Part shown: in pieces, positions 14,826 through 22,810 of the stretch
How positions within the stretch are numbered: the first letter of the stretch is position 1
Layout of the letters: the number at the start of each line of letters is the position of its first letter
Assembly (NCBI GenBank): GCA_964521255.1
Contig: CAZFRM010000043.1
Span: forward strand, 1 to 26,642
DNA: 26,642 nucleotides
Source: ZC4RG29 sp964521255
Lineage (GTDB): Bacteria; Bacteroidota; Bacteroidia; Cytophagales; Cyclobacteriaceae
Direction of reading: 5' to 3'
Notes under the pieces: generated by a model
What the model saw: only the letters and a program-made list of their open reading frames with translations
The model's database searches: none
What the model was told of the DNA's origin: nothing
Position numbers and translations under genes: made by a program

Positions 14826-16835
14826 ATGGCAGCAATCTCATTTAAAAATGAACGGGACCCGTACAATACAATGCGCTCTTTGGAGTGGCTTGAAACAAAT
14901 GGTTTGGGTGGAGGAGCAAGTTCAACTGTTTCAGGCGCTCACACCCGTCGTTATCACGGATTATTAATTGCAGCACTGAGACCACCTGTTGAGAAAAGGA
15001 TCCTTCTCTCGAAGTTCGATGAAACAATTATTGCGCACACATCCAATGCAGTTGAAGCAGAGAGAATTCAATTGAGCGCTAACCAGTTTCCCGGATCAAT
15101 CTATCCTCAGGGATATCAATATCTCAACCGTTTTGAACGAGATCTTTTTCCTGTTTTTTATTTTAAAGCAGGGGGTATTGAATTAAAGAAAACCGTTGCC
15201 GCTATTCATGGTGAGAATACAACCGTGATATTATATGAAGTAATTAGTGCGCCGAAGCCATTTACATTGGAATTGCTACCACTTTATTCCGCTCGCGATT
15301 TTCATAGCCTCACTCACTATAACGAGAGCATAAACAAACAATATGTTTTCAATGATGGAACATTACGTGTTAAGAACTACTTTGATCTTCCTGAAATTTT
15401 TATCAGCGTACCCCGGTCTGCATTTAAAGAAGACCAAAACTGGTATTATAATTTTGAATACGCTGAAGAACAAAATTGCGGATTGGAGTTCAAAGAAGAT
15501 TTGTATTCCCATGGTAAATTTTCTGTTGATCTGAGAGAAGGAGATAAGCTGGGCATAATAATTTCGACAGAAGATCCTCACAAAAGAAACGCTTTTCAAT
15601 TGTTAAGAAAAGAACAGAGCAGGAGAGAGGCTTTAATTAAACAGCAAGACAATCATCAGCTTAAAAGACTTGTATTGGCAGCTGATCAATTTATCGTAAA
15701 GCGTGGCGATAAATTAAAAACCATCATCGCCGGCTATCCCTGGTTTTGTGATTGGGGCCGCGATACGATGATTTCATTACCGGGCTTGTGTCTCGCTACC
15801 GGTCGGAAGGATGATGCGAAAAAAATACTCACCACATTTTCAAAATATGTGAGTGAAGGTATGTTACCCAACCGGTTTCCCGATGAAGGAGAGAAACCTG
15901 AGTACAATACCATTGATGCTACCTTGTGGTTCTTTTATGCCCTCTATCAATATTATCAAACAACAAATGATAAGCGATTCATAAAATCTTTATTACCTGT
16001 TCTCGAAAGTATTATTGAGTGGCACTATAAAGGCACACGCTATAATATTCATGTTGACACTGATGGTTTGTTATACGGCGGACAGGAAGGAGTGCAGTTA
16101 ACGTGGATGGATGCAAAGGTAAGTGATTGGGTGGTGACACCCCGAAGAGGAAAAGCAGTTGAGGTCAATGCGCTTTGGTATAATTCACTTTGTATCATGA
16201 AATTCTTCATGAAAGAATTAGGGAGTGAATCTAAAGCCGAAAGTTTTGATAGGAAAGCACGAGTTGTACAGGAAAGTTTTAACAAGGTTTTTTGGAATGA
16301 GACGCGTGGTTATCTGAATGATTATGTAGATGGAGAATATACGAATGAAGACATCCGACCCAATCAGATCTACGCTGTCAGTTTACCTTTTCAATTGTTA
16401 CCGAAGAGTAAAGCAGTTAAAGTTTTTCAGGTTGTTGAAAATAATTTACTAACGCCTCGCGGATTGAGAAGCCTTAATCCTTCTCATAAAGATTATAAAC
16501 CTGTTTATGCAGGAAATCAATGGCTGCGTGACGGTGCCTATCATCAAGGTACGATCTGGAGTTTTCTTTTAGGGCCTTATATCGATGCGTTGATTTATAT
16601 CAGAGGTGATGAGGGTAAATCAGAAGCACAAGGTTTGCTGGATATTTTTCTTACTCATCTCGATGAGGCCGGTGTTGGCAGTGTATCAGAAATATTTGAT
16701 GGAGAAGCTCCTCACACTCCACGAGGATGTATTGCGCAGGCCTGGGGGGTTGGAGAAATTTTACGCGTTGCAACTGCTTATAATCTGTCAGGCCTCAAAA
16801 AAAAACTTACTGAGGAACACGCGGCTGTTCGATAG
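14826..16835 (+). CDS. Amylo-alpha-1,6-glucosidase (glycogen debranching type)
   Basis: A 669-aa cytoplasmic enzyme of the GDE family (GDE_N plus GDE_C, GH133-like) expected to remove alpha-1,6 branches from glycogen or branched maltodextrins. The N-terminal domain opens with the family phrase EWLETNGLGGGASSTVSGAH followed by TRRYHGLLIAAL (residues 20-51). The catalytic (alpha/alpha)6 domain begins with GYPWFCDWGRDTMISLPGL (D309 and D313). It continues through YNTIDATLWFFYALYQYY and MDAKVSDWVVTPRRGKAVEVNALWYN and ends with GNQWLRDGAYHQGTIWSFLLGPYI. All expected landmarks are intact and the length is typical for bacteria. With the glucosidase upstream it forms a probable alpha-glucan breakdown pair under the LacI-type regulator; no amylase or phosphorylase gene is in the window. 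Confidence 0.93.
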   Translation: MAAISFKNERDPYNTMRSLEWLETNGLGGGASSTVSGAHTRRYHGLLIAALRPPVEKRILLSKFDETIIAHTSNAVEAERIQLSANQFPGSIYPQGYQYLNRFERDLFPVFYFKAGGIELKKTVAAIHGENTTVILYEVISAPKPFTLELLPLYSARDFHSLTHYNESINKQYVFNDGTLRVKNYFDLPEIFISVPRSAFKEDQNWYYNFEYAEEQNCGLEFKEDLYSHGKFSVDLREGDKLGIIISTEDPHKRNAFQLLRKEQSRREALIKQQDNHQLKRLVLAADQFIVKRGDKLKTIIAGYPWFCDWGRDTMISLPGLCLATGRKDDAKKILTTFSKYVSEGMLPNRFPDEGEKPEYNTIDATLWFFYALYQYYQTTNDKRFIKSLLPVLESIIEWHYKGTRYNIHVDTDGLLYGGQEGVQLTWMDAKVSDWVVTPRRGKAVEVNALWYNSLCIMKFFMKELGSESKAESFDRKARVVQESFNKVFWNETRGYLNDYVDGEYTNEDIRPNQIYAVSLPFQLLPKSKAVKVFQVVENNLLTPRGLRSLNPSHKDYKPVYAGNQWLRDGAYHQGTIWSFLLGPYIDALIYIRGDEGKSEAQGLLDIFLTHLDEAGVGSVSEIFDGEAPHTPRGCIAQAWGVGEILRVATAYNLSGLKKKLTEEHAAVR

Positions 16836-16860
16836 GTATCTCATTGTTAGATAATCCTTC

Positions 16861-18636
16861 TCACACAGATTTCAACAACTCATTCCTGTATTTTGTAAGG
16901 ATGCTTGCCTTTGAGAGGAATCCGATGTACTTACCTTTTTCTACAACAGGAAGATTCCACTGGTTGGTTTCGTCAAATTTTTTGAGCACGCTATGCAGAC
17001 TGTCGTTTGGTGAAATAATAGCAGCAGGTGGGGTCATTAATTCTTTAACGAACACCTTTTCGTAGAGATCATGCTGAAAAATGGTTTCGCGCACAGCGTC
17101 AAGATGAATAACACCTGCAAGTGATCCGTCATCGTTAAGGACGGGAAACGTATTTCGATGAGAATGGCTGATGGTTTGAACGAGATCCCTGAGGTGATCA
17201 TCTGGTTTTACAGCCATGAAATTCGTTTCAATCAAATCAGAGAGATCAAGTTTGCTGAGTAAATATTTGTCACGGTCTTCAACCGATAGCTTAAGTTTTG
17301 TGGAAAGTTTTTGACCCTCCATCGATAACGGTTGAAAGAAATGTGTCATCATAATGCTGATGGACGAAACAATCATGAGGGGGATCATCAGCCCGTAGCC
17401 CCCTGTTATTTCAACAATAAGAAAGATAGCCGTTAACGGTGCGTGAAAAATTCCGCTGAGAATGCCGGCCATTCCTACCAGCGTGAAATTAGTTTCAGGA
17501 ATTTTAGCAATGCCCGTCAGGTTGACTATCCTGGCAAAAGTAAATCCCAGGTAGGCACCCATAAAAAGAGACGGGCCGAAGTTACCGCCGTTTCCACCTG
17601 CGCCGAACGTAATGCTGGCAGCAAAAGCTTTTAAAAAAATCAGTAAAAGAAGAAAGATTACAATGCTCCAATCGTTTTGAAGAAAGTCATTTAGCAAACT
17701 TGCCTTTACAAGATTTTCGGGTGCAAGGTTGGAAAGGACCTTGATCGTCTCGTATCCATCGCTGAACAAAGGAGGGAAGAAGATGAGCAACACACACATG
17801 AGCAGTCCTCCGGTAAGAACTTTTACCCAGGTTTTCTTAATGTGACTGAATTGTAATTCTACATAGTGGTAAACCTGTGCATAATATAAGGAGAGTAGTC
17901 CGGCCAGTGCTCCAAGTACTATATAGAAAGGAACATTTTGATAGTTGAAAGCGATCTGCTGAGTGAACGTAAGTATAACCCCTTCATCCAATATTATATT
18001 AGAAAGCAATGCGCCTGAAGCTGCAGCAATAATAAGTGGAATGAAAGAGGATACAGACACATCGGCTAACAACACTTCAATTGCAAACAGAACACCTGCT
18101 ATCGGTGCGTTAAAGACCGCTGCAATTCCTGAAGCAGCGCCGCACGCTAAAAGGATCGTTCTTTCCTTATAAGTGAGTTTGTATGTTTTGCCGTAGTTAG
18201 ATCCGATGGCTGCTCCAGTACTTACAATGGGTGACTCCAATCCAGTAGATCCGCCAAACCCCACCGTTAGTGCACTGGTAATAATGTGTCCATACATTTC
18301 CGTGGCTGGCAATATGCTGGACTTCTTTGCAATAGCATAGACAATTTCTGCTGCTCCTCTTTTCAGGCTCCCCTTAAGCACATAATTAACATAAAGTGCC
18401 GTGAGGGTAAGCCCTACTAACGGAAAGAGCGTGAACAGAAAGAACTCCTCATAGTTGGTGGCATAGTACTCCACTCGCGTGCTGATGTAGTGAACAAACA
18501 ACTTCAACACAATAGCGGCCAGTCCGGCGGAAAGCCCAACGAGAACACTGGAAAGCATGAAGAACTGCCGTGCGGTGAGCCGTTCGTTAAAGTAATTTAC
18601 AATTTGAATGATGATGCCGTGGACGCGATTGATCAT
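16861..18636 (-). CDS. ClC-family chloride channel/transporter with two CBS domains
   Basis: An inner-membrane ClC anion protein of 591 aa from ATG 18636 (a TTG at 18654 would add six residues). About ten hydrophobic helices are followed by two CBS domains (about residues 458-510 and 520-585, with SHRNTFPVLNDDGSLAGVIHLD and NQWNLPVVEKGKYIGFLSKAS), which usually bind adenine nucleotides. The gating glutamate is present (GGSTGLESP, E134). Two key sites deviate. The stretch aligned by eye to the first selectivity motif (GSGIPE in E. coli) reads RGAAE (93-97). The position of the E. coli proton glutamate (FIIEE) reads FAIEV, with Val 188. Val there is typical of passive ClC channels. It is convergent with the debranching gene at 26 bp. 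Confidence 0.93.
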   Translation of the reverse strand: MINRVHGIIIQIVNYFNERLTARQFFMLSSVLVGLSAGLAAIVLKLFVHYISTRVEYYATNYEEFFLFTLFPLVGLTLTALYVNYVLKGSLKRGAAEIVYAIAKKSSILPATEMYGHIITSALTVGFGGSTGLESPIVSTGAAIGSNYGKTYKLTYKERTILLACGAASGIAAVFNAPIAGVLFAIEVLLADVSVSSFIPLIIAAASGALLSNIILDEGVILTFTQQIAFNYQNVPFYIVLGALAGLLSLYYAQVYHYVELQFSHIKKTWVKVLTGGLLMCVLLIFFPPLFSDGYETIKVLSNLAPENLVKASLLNDFLQNDWSIVIFLLLLIFLKAFAASITFGAGGNGGNFGPSLFMGAYLGFTFARIVNLTGIAKIPETNFTLVGMAGILSGIFHAPLTAIFLIVEITGGYGLMIPLMIVSSISIMMTHFFQPLSMEGQKLSTKLKLSVEDRDKYLLSKLDLSDLIETNFMAVKPDDHLRDLVQTISHSHRNTFPVLNDDGSLAGVIHLDAVRETIFQHDLYEKVFVKELMTPPAAIISPNDSLHSVLKKFDETNQWNLPVVEKGKYIGFLSKASILTKYRNELLKSV

Positions 18637-18985
18637 GATCAGGATAATAGGCAAATATAATGGGAAGTGTTGGAGTGTTGAGGATGAAGAGCCCGAAATT
18701 CCTTGTTCACAAGCGTTTATCTTTTAGCAATCGATTTTCTGATGCAAGGAGGAGTAGGCAATTTACTTACTGCTTACACTTGCCTATTGCCTACTGCTTT
18801 TATTGCCTATTGCCTACTGCTTTTATTGCCTATTGCCTACTGCTTTTATAAGGCTATTAGTTTAAAATGAAATTCATGTATCTATAATGAAGTTAATCGA
18901 AAGAAAACCTGCCCTTGCAGATGTAATCTCGTTGTTTGGAGAAGTTTAGTTACATTACATTAAACAGTTGAATACTTTTTTACCT
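18637..18985. other. Divergent intergenic region with tandem repeat
   Basis: This 349-bp gap separates the ClC gene (-) from the serine hydrolase gene (+). Its middle (18755-18848) is built from GCCTATTGCCTACTG motifs, including three exact 23-bp tandem units. The remaining 130 bp before the hydrolase are AT-rich and probably contain its promoter, but no clear element was recognised. No RNA gene is seen. Confidence 0.5.
18780..18848. repeat. Three perfect 23-bp tandem repeats
   Basis: Units 18780-18802, 18803-18825 and 18826-18848 are identical; each contains TTGCCTATTGCCTACTGC plus a short T-rich tail. Partial related units precede at about 18755-18779. The family also occurs at 1983-2039. 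There are no spacers, so this is not a CRISPR array. Confidence 0.85.
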
Positions 18986-20074
18986 ATGAAAAATATTTTT
19001 TTAACGCTGCTTACGCTTTCACTTTTAATTTGTTGTGATAAGAAAAGTGACCCACAACCTGAAGCAGAAATATATTTTCCTCCGGTAGCATCCGGCACAT
19101 GGGAAACTATTTCACCGGCGAGCCTCGGCTGGAACGAAACAAAGATTGCAGAACTGGATGCATTTCTTACCACCACCAGTACACGGGCATTGATTGTTTT
19201 GAAAGATGGAAAGATCGTTATCGAAAAATATTCCGGTAAGCAATTGGTCAATACCTCACTTGATTTTACGCAAAACAGTAACTGGTATTGGGCATCGGCA
19301 GGGAAAACGTTGACTTCTGCTCTTGTTGGAATTGCAGCATCACAGGGAGAAATTAATCTTGATTCAAAGACTTCGGATTATTTAGGAACGGGTTGGACAA
19401 GCCTTACTGCTGAACAGGAAAATTTAATTACCGTGCGCCATCAGCTTACAATGACCACAGGATTAGATGATGATGTTGACAATCCGGATTGCACCGATCC
19501 TTCCTGCCTGATCTTCAAGGCGGCGCCAGGAACGCGTTGGGCTTATCATAACGCACCCTATACACTGCTTGATGGTGTACTAACTGCGGCAACGGGTAAA
19601 ACATTGAATAACTATCTTAATGGCGAGCTGTCTTCGAAAATTGGAATGGATGGTCAGTACATAAAGACAGGTGACAACAATGTCTACTACAGTACACCGC
19701 GTTCAATGGCGCGTTTTGGTTTGCTGTTGTTGAATAATGGCAAGTGGGATGAGACGCAAATTATTCCGGAAGACTATGTCAATCTCATGACGAGCGCTTC
19801 ACAGAACTTTAATCTTTCTTATGGGTACCTCACCTGGCTTAATGGAAAAGCCTCTTACATGGTTCCGGGTTTACAAGTTGTATTGCCCGGATCAGTATCA
19901 CCCAATGCACCTGATGATATGTTTGCTGCCATGGGTAAAAATGGTCAGCTCATCAATGTTGTACCGGGAGAAAAAATTGTTGTTATACGTATGGGTGATG
20001 CACCGGGTACTAACCTTGTTCCGTTTACATTTCAGGATGATTTATGGGAAAAGCTGAATGAGATAATTGATTGA
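18986..20074 (+). CDS. Serine hydrolase (beta-lactamase / class C penicillin-binding fold)
   Basis: A 362-aa exported protein from ATG 18986 (TTG 18968 is a weaker alternative). The N-terminus MKNIFLTLLTLSLLICCDKK is a signal peptide with Cys 16/17, perhaps a lipoprotein although the residue before Cys is not the usual Gly/Ala/Ser. The serine hydrolase signatures are in place: SAGK (S104-K107) as SxxK, YHN (187-189) as YxN, and GKNGQ (317-321) in the position of the third conserved box. The RHQLTMTTGL and RSMARFGLLLLNNG phrases are typical of the Beta-lactamase family (PF00144). Substrates in this group vary (peptides, esters, lactams), so a resistance role is not implied. The last 73 codons and about 78 bp downstream are duplicated at 25857-26178. 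Confidence 0.88.
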   Translation: MKNIFLTLLTLSLLICCDKKSDPQPEAEIYFPPVASGTWETISPASLGWNETKIAELDAFLTTTSTRALIVLKDGKIVIEKYSGKQLVNTSLDFTQNSNWYWASAGKTLTSALVGIAASQGEINLDSKTSDYLGTGWTSLTAEQENLITVRHQLTMTTGLDDDVDNPDCTDPSCLIFKAAPGTRWAYHNAPYTLLDGVLTAATGKTLNNYLNGELSSKIGMDGQYIKTGDNNVYYSTPRSMARFGLLLLNNGKWDETQIIPEDYVNLMTSASQNFNLSYGYLTWLNGKASYMVPGLQVVLPGSVSPNAPDDMFAAMGKNGQLINVVPGEKIVVIRMGDAPGTNLVPFTFQDDLWEKLNEIID

Positions 20075-20152
20075 TATTTAATGTCGTTTGGTTAAGAAAT
20101 CCAGCACAGAGTTTCATGGAGAAAAATGCATTTGGTTTTTTTGTTCTTGCAG
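19857..20152. repeat. Source copy of a 6-kb-spaced direct duplication
   Basis: This segment covers the serine hydrolase 3' end and its downstream DNA. It recurs in direct orientation at 25857-26178. The first 243 bp align without gaps at an offset of exactly 6000 bp with about seven substitutions. Further on, the distant copy carries 23 extra bp (26105-26127) and a few other changes. The downstream part contains ATGTCGTTTGGTTAAG, related to the arms of the 5667-5761 element. Confidence 0.85.
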
Positions 20153-20157
20153 CCCCG

Positions 20158-20340
20158 TTACTTGCTATTGCCGGAGGGGAACAATGAAAATCGGATACAA
20201 ACAACTAGCGGTATCGTTATTGTGATCCATGATAAAACATGCCATATCCCTGTGCCGGTAAGCGCAGCAATCAATCCAAAGAGGGTGAGCGCCGCCAGGA
20301 GAACAGGATATTTCCAAACCCGAATGAATACTGAATTCAT
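20158..20340 (-). CDS. Small two-helix membrane protein, fourth gene of the iron operon
   Basis: A 60-aa protein with two predicted transmembrane helices (about 12-30, PVLLAALTLFGLIAALTG, and 34-53, HVLSWITITIPLVVCIRFSL) and little else. Its ATG (20338-20340) follows the stop codon of the PepSY gene after 6 bp, which strongly suggests translation from the same transcript. No family was recognised. Small membrane proteins also accompany PepSY reductase-like genes in siderophore loci of other phyla, so a helper or stabilising subunit for the PepSY protein is a reasonable inference. It is convergent with the serine hydrolase gene. Confidence 0.6.
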   Translation of the reverse strand: MNSVFIRVWKYPVLLAALTLFGLIAALTGTGIWHVLSWITITIPLVVCIRFSLFPSGNSK

Positions 20341-20346
20341 ATTGCT

Positions 20347-21513
20347 TTAGTTTACCGTGGTTAATTCTTTTTCTTCTTCCAACTCTTCAAGACGGGCAAT
20401 TTGTTCTCCTTGTGCTTTCCGCCGGGCAAACCAGAGATATAATCCGCTGACCAGTACGACGATCGTAATAACATCAAAAATGCACCAGATAACCTTCAAC
20501 GGCATACCGCCATAATTTCCAAAGTGAAGGGGCTGTGAAAGAAAGAGAGCGTTGACAAACCAGGGCATGGTACGCATGTCAGTTAATTCACTGGTCTTTG
20601 CGTCGATGAGTGCAGGCTTGATCAACTTGGAAGTCAGGGGTGTTTTTCCCCGCATGAATACAGCGTAATGGTGTTTGCTGGTGAACATAGTTCCCGGAAA
20701 CGCGACGATCGACGCAGCCATTTCAGGCGCGGCATTCTGTGAAATTTTGACGGCCTCATCCAGCGAACTCAACTTTTCTGATAACGGGTCTGCATCTTTA
20801 TAAGGGGCCACCATCTCGGCGAGCTGTCCCTGTTGCCACAGCGCCAGTACGATGTCGGAGGTCGTGTTTATCACACCGGTAAAACCAACGACAAGAGCCC
20901 ACGCGAATGTTACAACCCCCAACACATTATGCAGATCGAGCCATTTTAATCGTGTTGATTTTTCAGTGCGTACCATTCCGAAATTGTATTTCTTCATGAT
21001 GGGACTATACAACAACAATCCGGACACGATCGCCACGACAAATAAAATTCCCATCAGACCAAGAAACAGCTTTCCCGGAATCCCGGCAAACATATCAACA
21101 TGCAATTTGTACATGATGTACATAAATCCTTCATTGAACTTGGGTTGAATCAGCACTTCAGCAGTTCGTTCATCCAGCGATACGAAATTCGCGACATCGG
21201 GTGGTGCATCGATCGAGTCGGCCATGCTAACGGTTACTACATTGGGATGATCGTCACTCCAGAAAACATAACGCACAACATTGGTAGGATGTATCTTCAG
21301 AGCAGCGTCAACCACGATGTCCAGGTTTAGTTTGGGAGTTCCTTCCGGCATCACGGGTGCCTCGGGCTCTTTTCCCAACAGGTGATCGATCTCTTCATGA
21401 AAAATTAAGGGTAAGCCTGTTAAACACAAAAGGAGAAGAAACAATGTACAAATAAGACTTGTCCACTTGTGAATTTCGAACCAGACCCGTACCGTTTTTT
21501 TTGAAGTGCTCAT
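20347..21513 (-). CDS. PepSY-associated transmembrane protein, XusC-like
   Basis: A 388-aa inner-membrane protein from ATG 21513 (MSTSKKTVRVWFEIHKWTS, the usual family start; an upstream in-frame ATG at 21564 would add 17 residues). Four transmembrane helices are visible: residues 18-36, one beginning near GKLFLGLMGILFVVAIVSG, one at NVLGVVTFAWALVVGFTG, and a last one at VIWCIFDVITIVVLVSGLYL. A periplasmic PepSY-type domain lies between the first two. Histidines near the membrane (H15, H39 and that of DLHNVLG) could bind haem, as proposed for related ferric-siderophore reductases. It is the third gene after the TonB receptor and DUF4374 lipoprotein, 68 bp downstream of the latter. Likely role: reduction and release of iron from an imported siderophore. 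Confidence 0.85.
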   Translation of the reverse strand: MSTSKKTVRVWFEIHKWTSLICTLFLLLLCLTGLPLIFHEEIDHLLGKEPEAPVMPEGTPKLNLDIVVDAALKIHPTNVVRYVFWSDDHPNVVTVSMADSIDAPPDVANFVSLDERTAEVLIQPKFNEGFMYIMYKLHVDMFAGIPGKLFLGLMGILFVVAIVSGLLLYSPIMKKYNFGMVRTEKSTRLKWLDLHNVLGVVTFAWALVVGFTGVINTTSDIVLALWQQGQLAEMVAPYKDADPLSEKLSSLDEAVKISQNAAPEMAASIVAFPGTMFTSKHHYAVFMRGKTPLTSKLIKPALIDAKTSELTDMRTMPWFVNALFLSQPLHFGNYGGMPLKVIWCIFDVITIVVLVSGLYLWFARRKAQGEQIARLEELEEEKELTTVN

Positions 21514-21581
21514 GTTGATTTTGTATAAAATGGTGAAGATCCGAACAGGAAATCGGATCTTCATTAAATTTTAATACCTGG

Positions 21582-22784
21582 TTAGTCTTCCAACTTCACG
21601 AATCCCCACATGAATCCATCGTGTTCAACGTTGAATTCCTGCGTGGCGCTTGTTCCGTTGCTGTTCAGCGAATAGTATCCATCAATATTCTCATCCGGGT
21701 TTCTCACCCAAAAAAGAATTTTACCGTCAACTTCCGTAATAGCTTGTTCATTTGCATAGGCATAATGATGCAATGGCATTCCCGAAATTTTTGTTGCATT
21801 TTTTGTTGCCAGATCCACCACGTAATATTCGAAGATGATATCCTGGAGATTCGAAAAATTAGATTGCAACTCTTCGGACGCAAGCTCGATGTAGATTTTA
21901 CCATTTTTCACAAGTCCGGTAACGACGGATGTTTTTGGAGCAATGTCAGTTGCATCAAGTCTCCAGTCATCGTCAAAATCAGTTTCTCCTGCCTTAATAC
22001 GAATCACACTTGAGAGTTCAAATCCAACAGTGAGACCCGTGCTATAAAAATACAATGCGCCATCATCTCCTAATGTCCACATTTTGTTCCCGGAAGAACC
22101 CCAGCCAATTGAATTCAGGCCCTGATCGTACTTGATCGTTTTGTCGAGTGTTGCTGTAGCGATATCGATCACAGCAAACTCGACAAAATCAACCACATCA
22201 CCACCGTAGCCTTGTGTTGCCATGGTGCCGTATGTGATACCTGCGAAAAGTTTTCCTTCCTTGGCAGCCAGTGTGTGTTTTCCTACAACCTGGTATTCAA
22301 CGCTCTCATCGCGCAATGACGTCAGGTCGATCTCACCTGTGCGTTCCATGGTGGTTGGATTGAACTTCTGGATCTTCATGGTGCTCCGGTTTTCGTCAAG
22401 ATAGAATCCGGTAGTTTCATTCACAACCAGGAATTGCGAAGCAGAAGCGATGAATCCCTCAGTTCTAAAAGTGCCATCCTCATTAACCGTGTATTTTTGA
22501 AGACCTTGATCCCCGGCTGGATTGGTTCGCGTAAAAATCCAGCTTCCAAAAGAACGGAACCCAAATGCATCACTGAGTTGAAGTGATTTTGACGTGATCT
22601 CGGGTGTTGTTCCTGAAGGGAATCCTTCCACGGAAGTAAGATAACCTGCTCCCCATTTCTCAGGAGCATTGAGAATAACATATTTGCCGCCGGAAGCGGC
22701 TGGATCATCATCATCACTGCAGGAAACTAAAATGATCGTCATTGCCATCAGCACAACTCCGATTTTTGTAAACAACTTGTTCAT
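21582..22784 (-). CDS. DUF4374 surface lipoprotein, XusB-like siderophore-binding protein
   Basis: A 400-aa lipoprotein from ATG 22784 (ATG 22793 would add three residues). The signal peptide ends in a canonical lipobox LVSC, and the residues after the Cys are SDDDD, which equals the lipoprotein export signal described for Bacteroides surface lipoproteins. Display on the cell surface is therefore likely. The body is beta-rich with repeated blade-like phrases (KYTVNEDGTFRTEGFIAS, IQKFNPTTMERTGEIDL, KMWTLGDDGALYFYSTG), consistent with a beta-propeller of the DUF4374 family. In B. thetaiotaomicron the comparable XusB, as I recall it, binds ferric siderophores and hands them to the TonB receptor XusA. 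The gene lies 26 bp after the receptor gene here. The siderophore is unknown. Confidence 0.82.
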   Translation of the reverse strand: MNKLFTKIGVVLMAMTIILVSCSDDDDPAASGGKYVILNAPEKWGAGYLTSVEGFPSGTTPEITSKSLQLSDAFGFRSFGSWIFTRTNPAGDQGLQKYTVNEDGTFRTEGFIASASQFLVVNETTGFYLDENRSTMKIQKFNPTTMERTGEIDLTSLRDESVEYQVVGKHTLAAKEGKLFAGITYGTMATQGYGGDVVDFVEFAVIDIATATLDKTIKYDQGLNSIGWGSSGNKMWTLGDDGALYFYSTGLTVGFELSSVIRIKAGETDFDDDWRLDATDIAPKTSVVTGLVKNGKIYIELASEELQSNFSNLQDIIFEYYVVDLATKNATKISGMPLHHYAYANEQAITEVDGKILFWVRNPDENIDGYYSLNSNGTSATQEFNVEHDGFMWGFVKLED

Positions 22785-22810
22785 AGTTAACATTTATGGT
22801 TTTAAGGAAT

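Noticed and set aside
18755..18848. CRISPR-like array
   Set aside because: The repeats are directly abutting, identical throughout and have no spacers; no cas genes are in the window.
18986..20074. Antibiotic-resistance beta-lactamase
   Set aside because: Only the general serine hydrolase fold is supported; this family mostly contains esterases and peptidases of unknown substrate.
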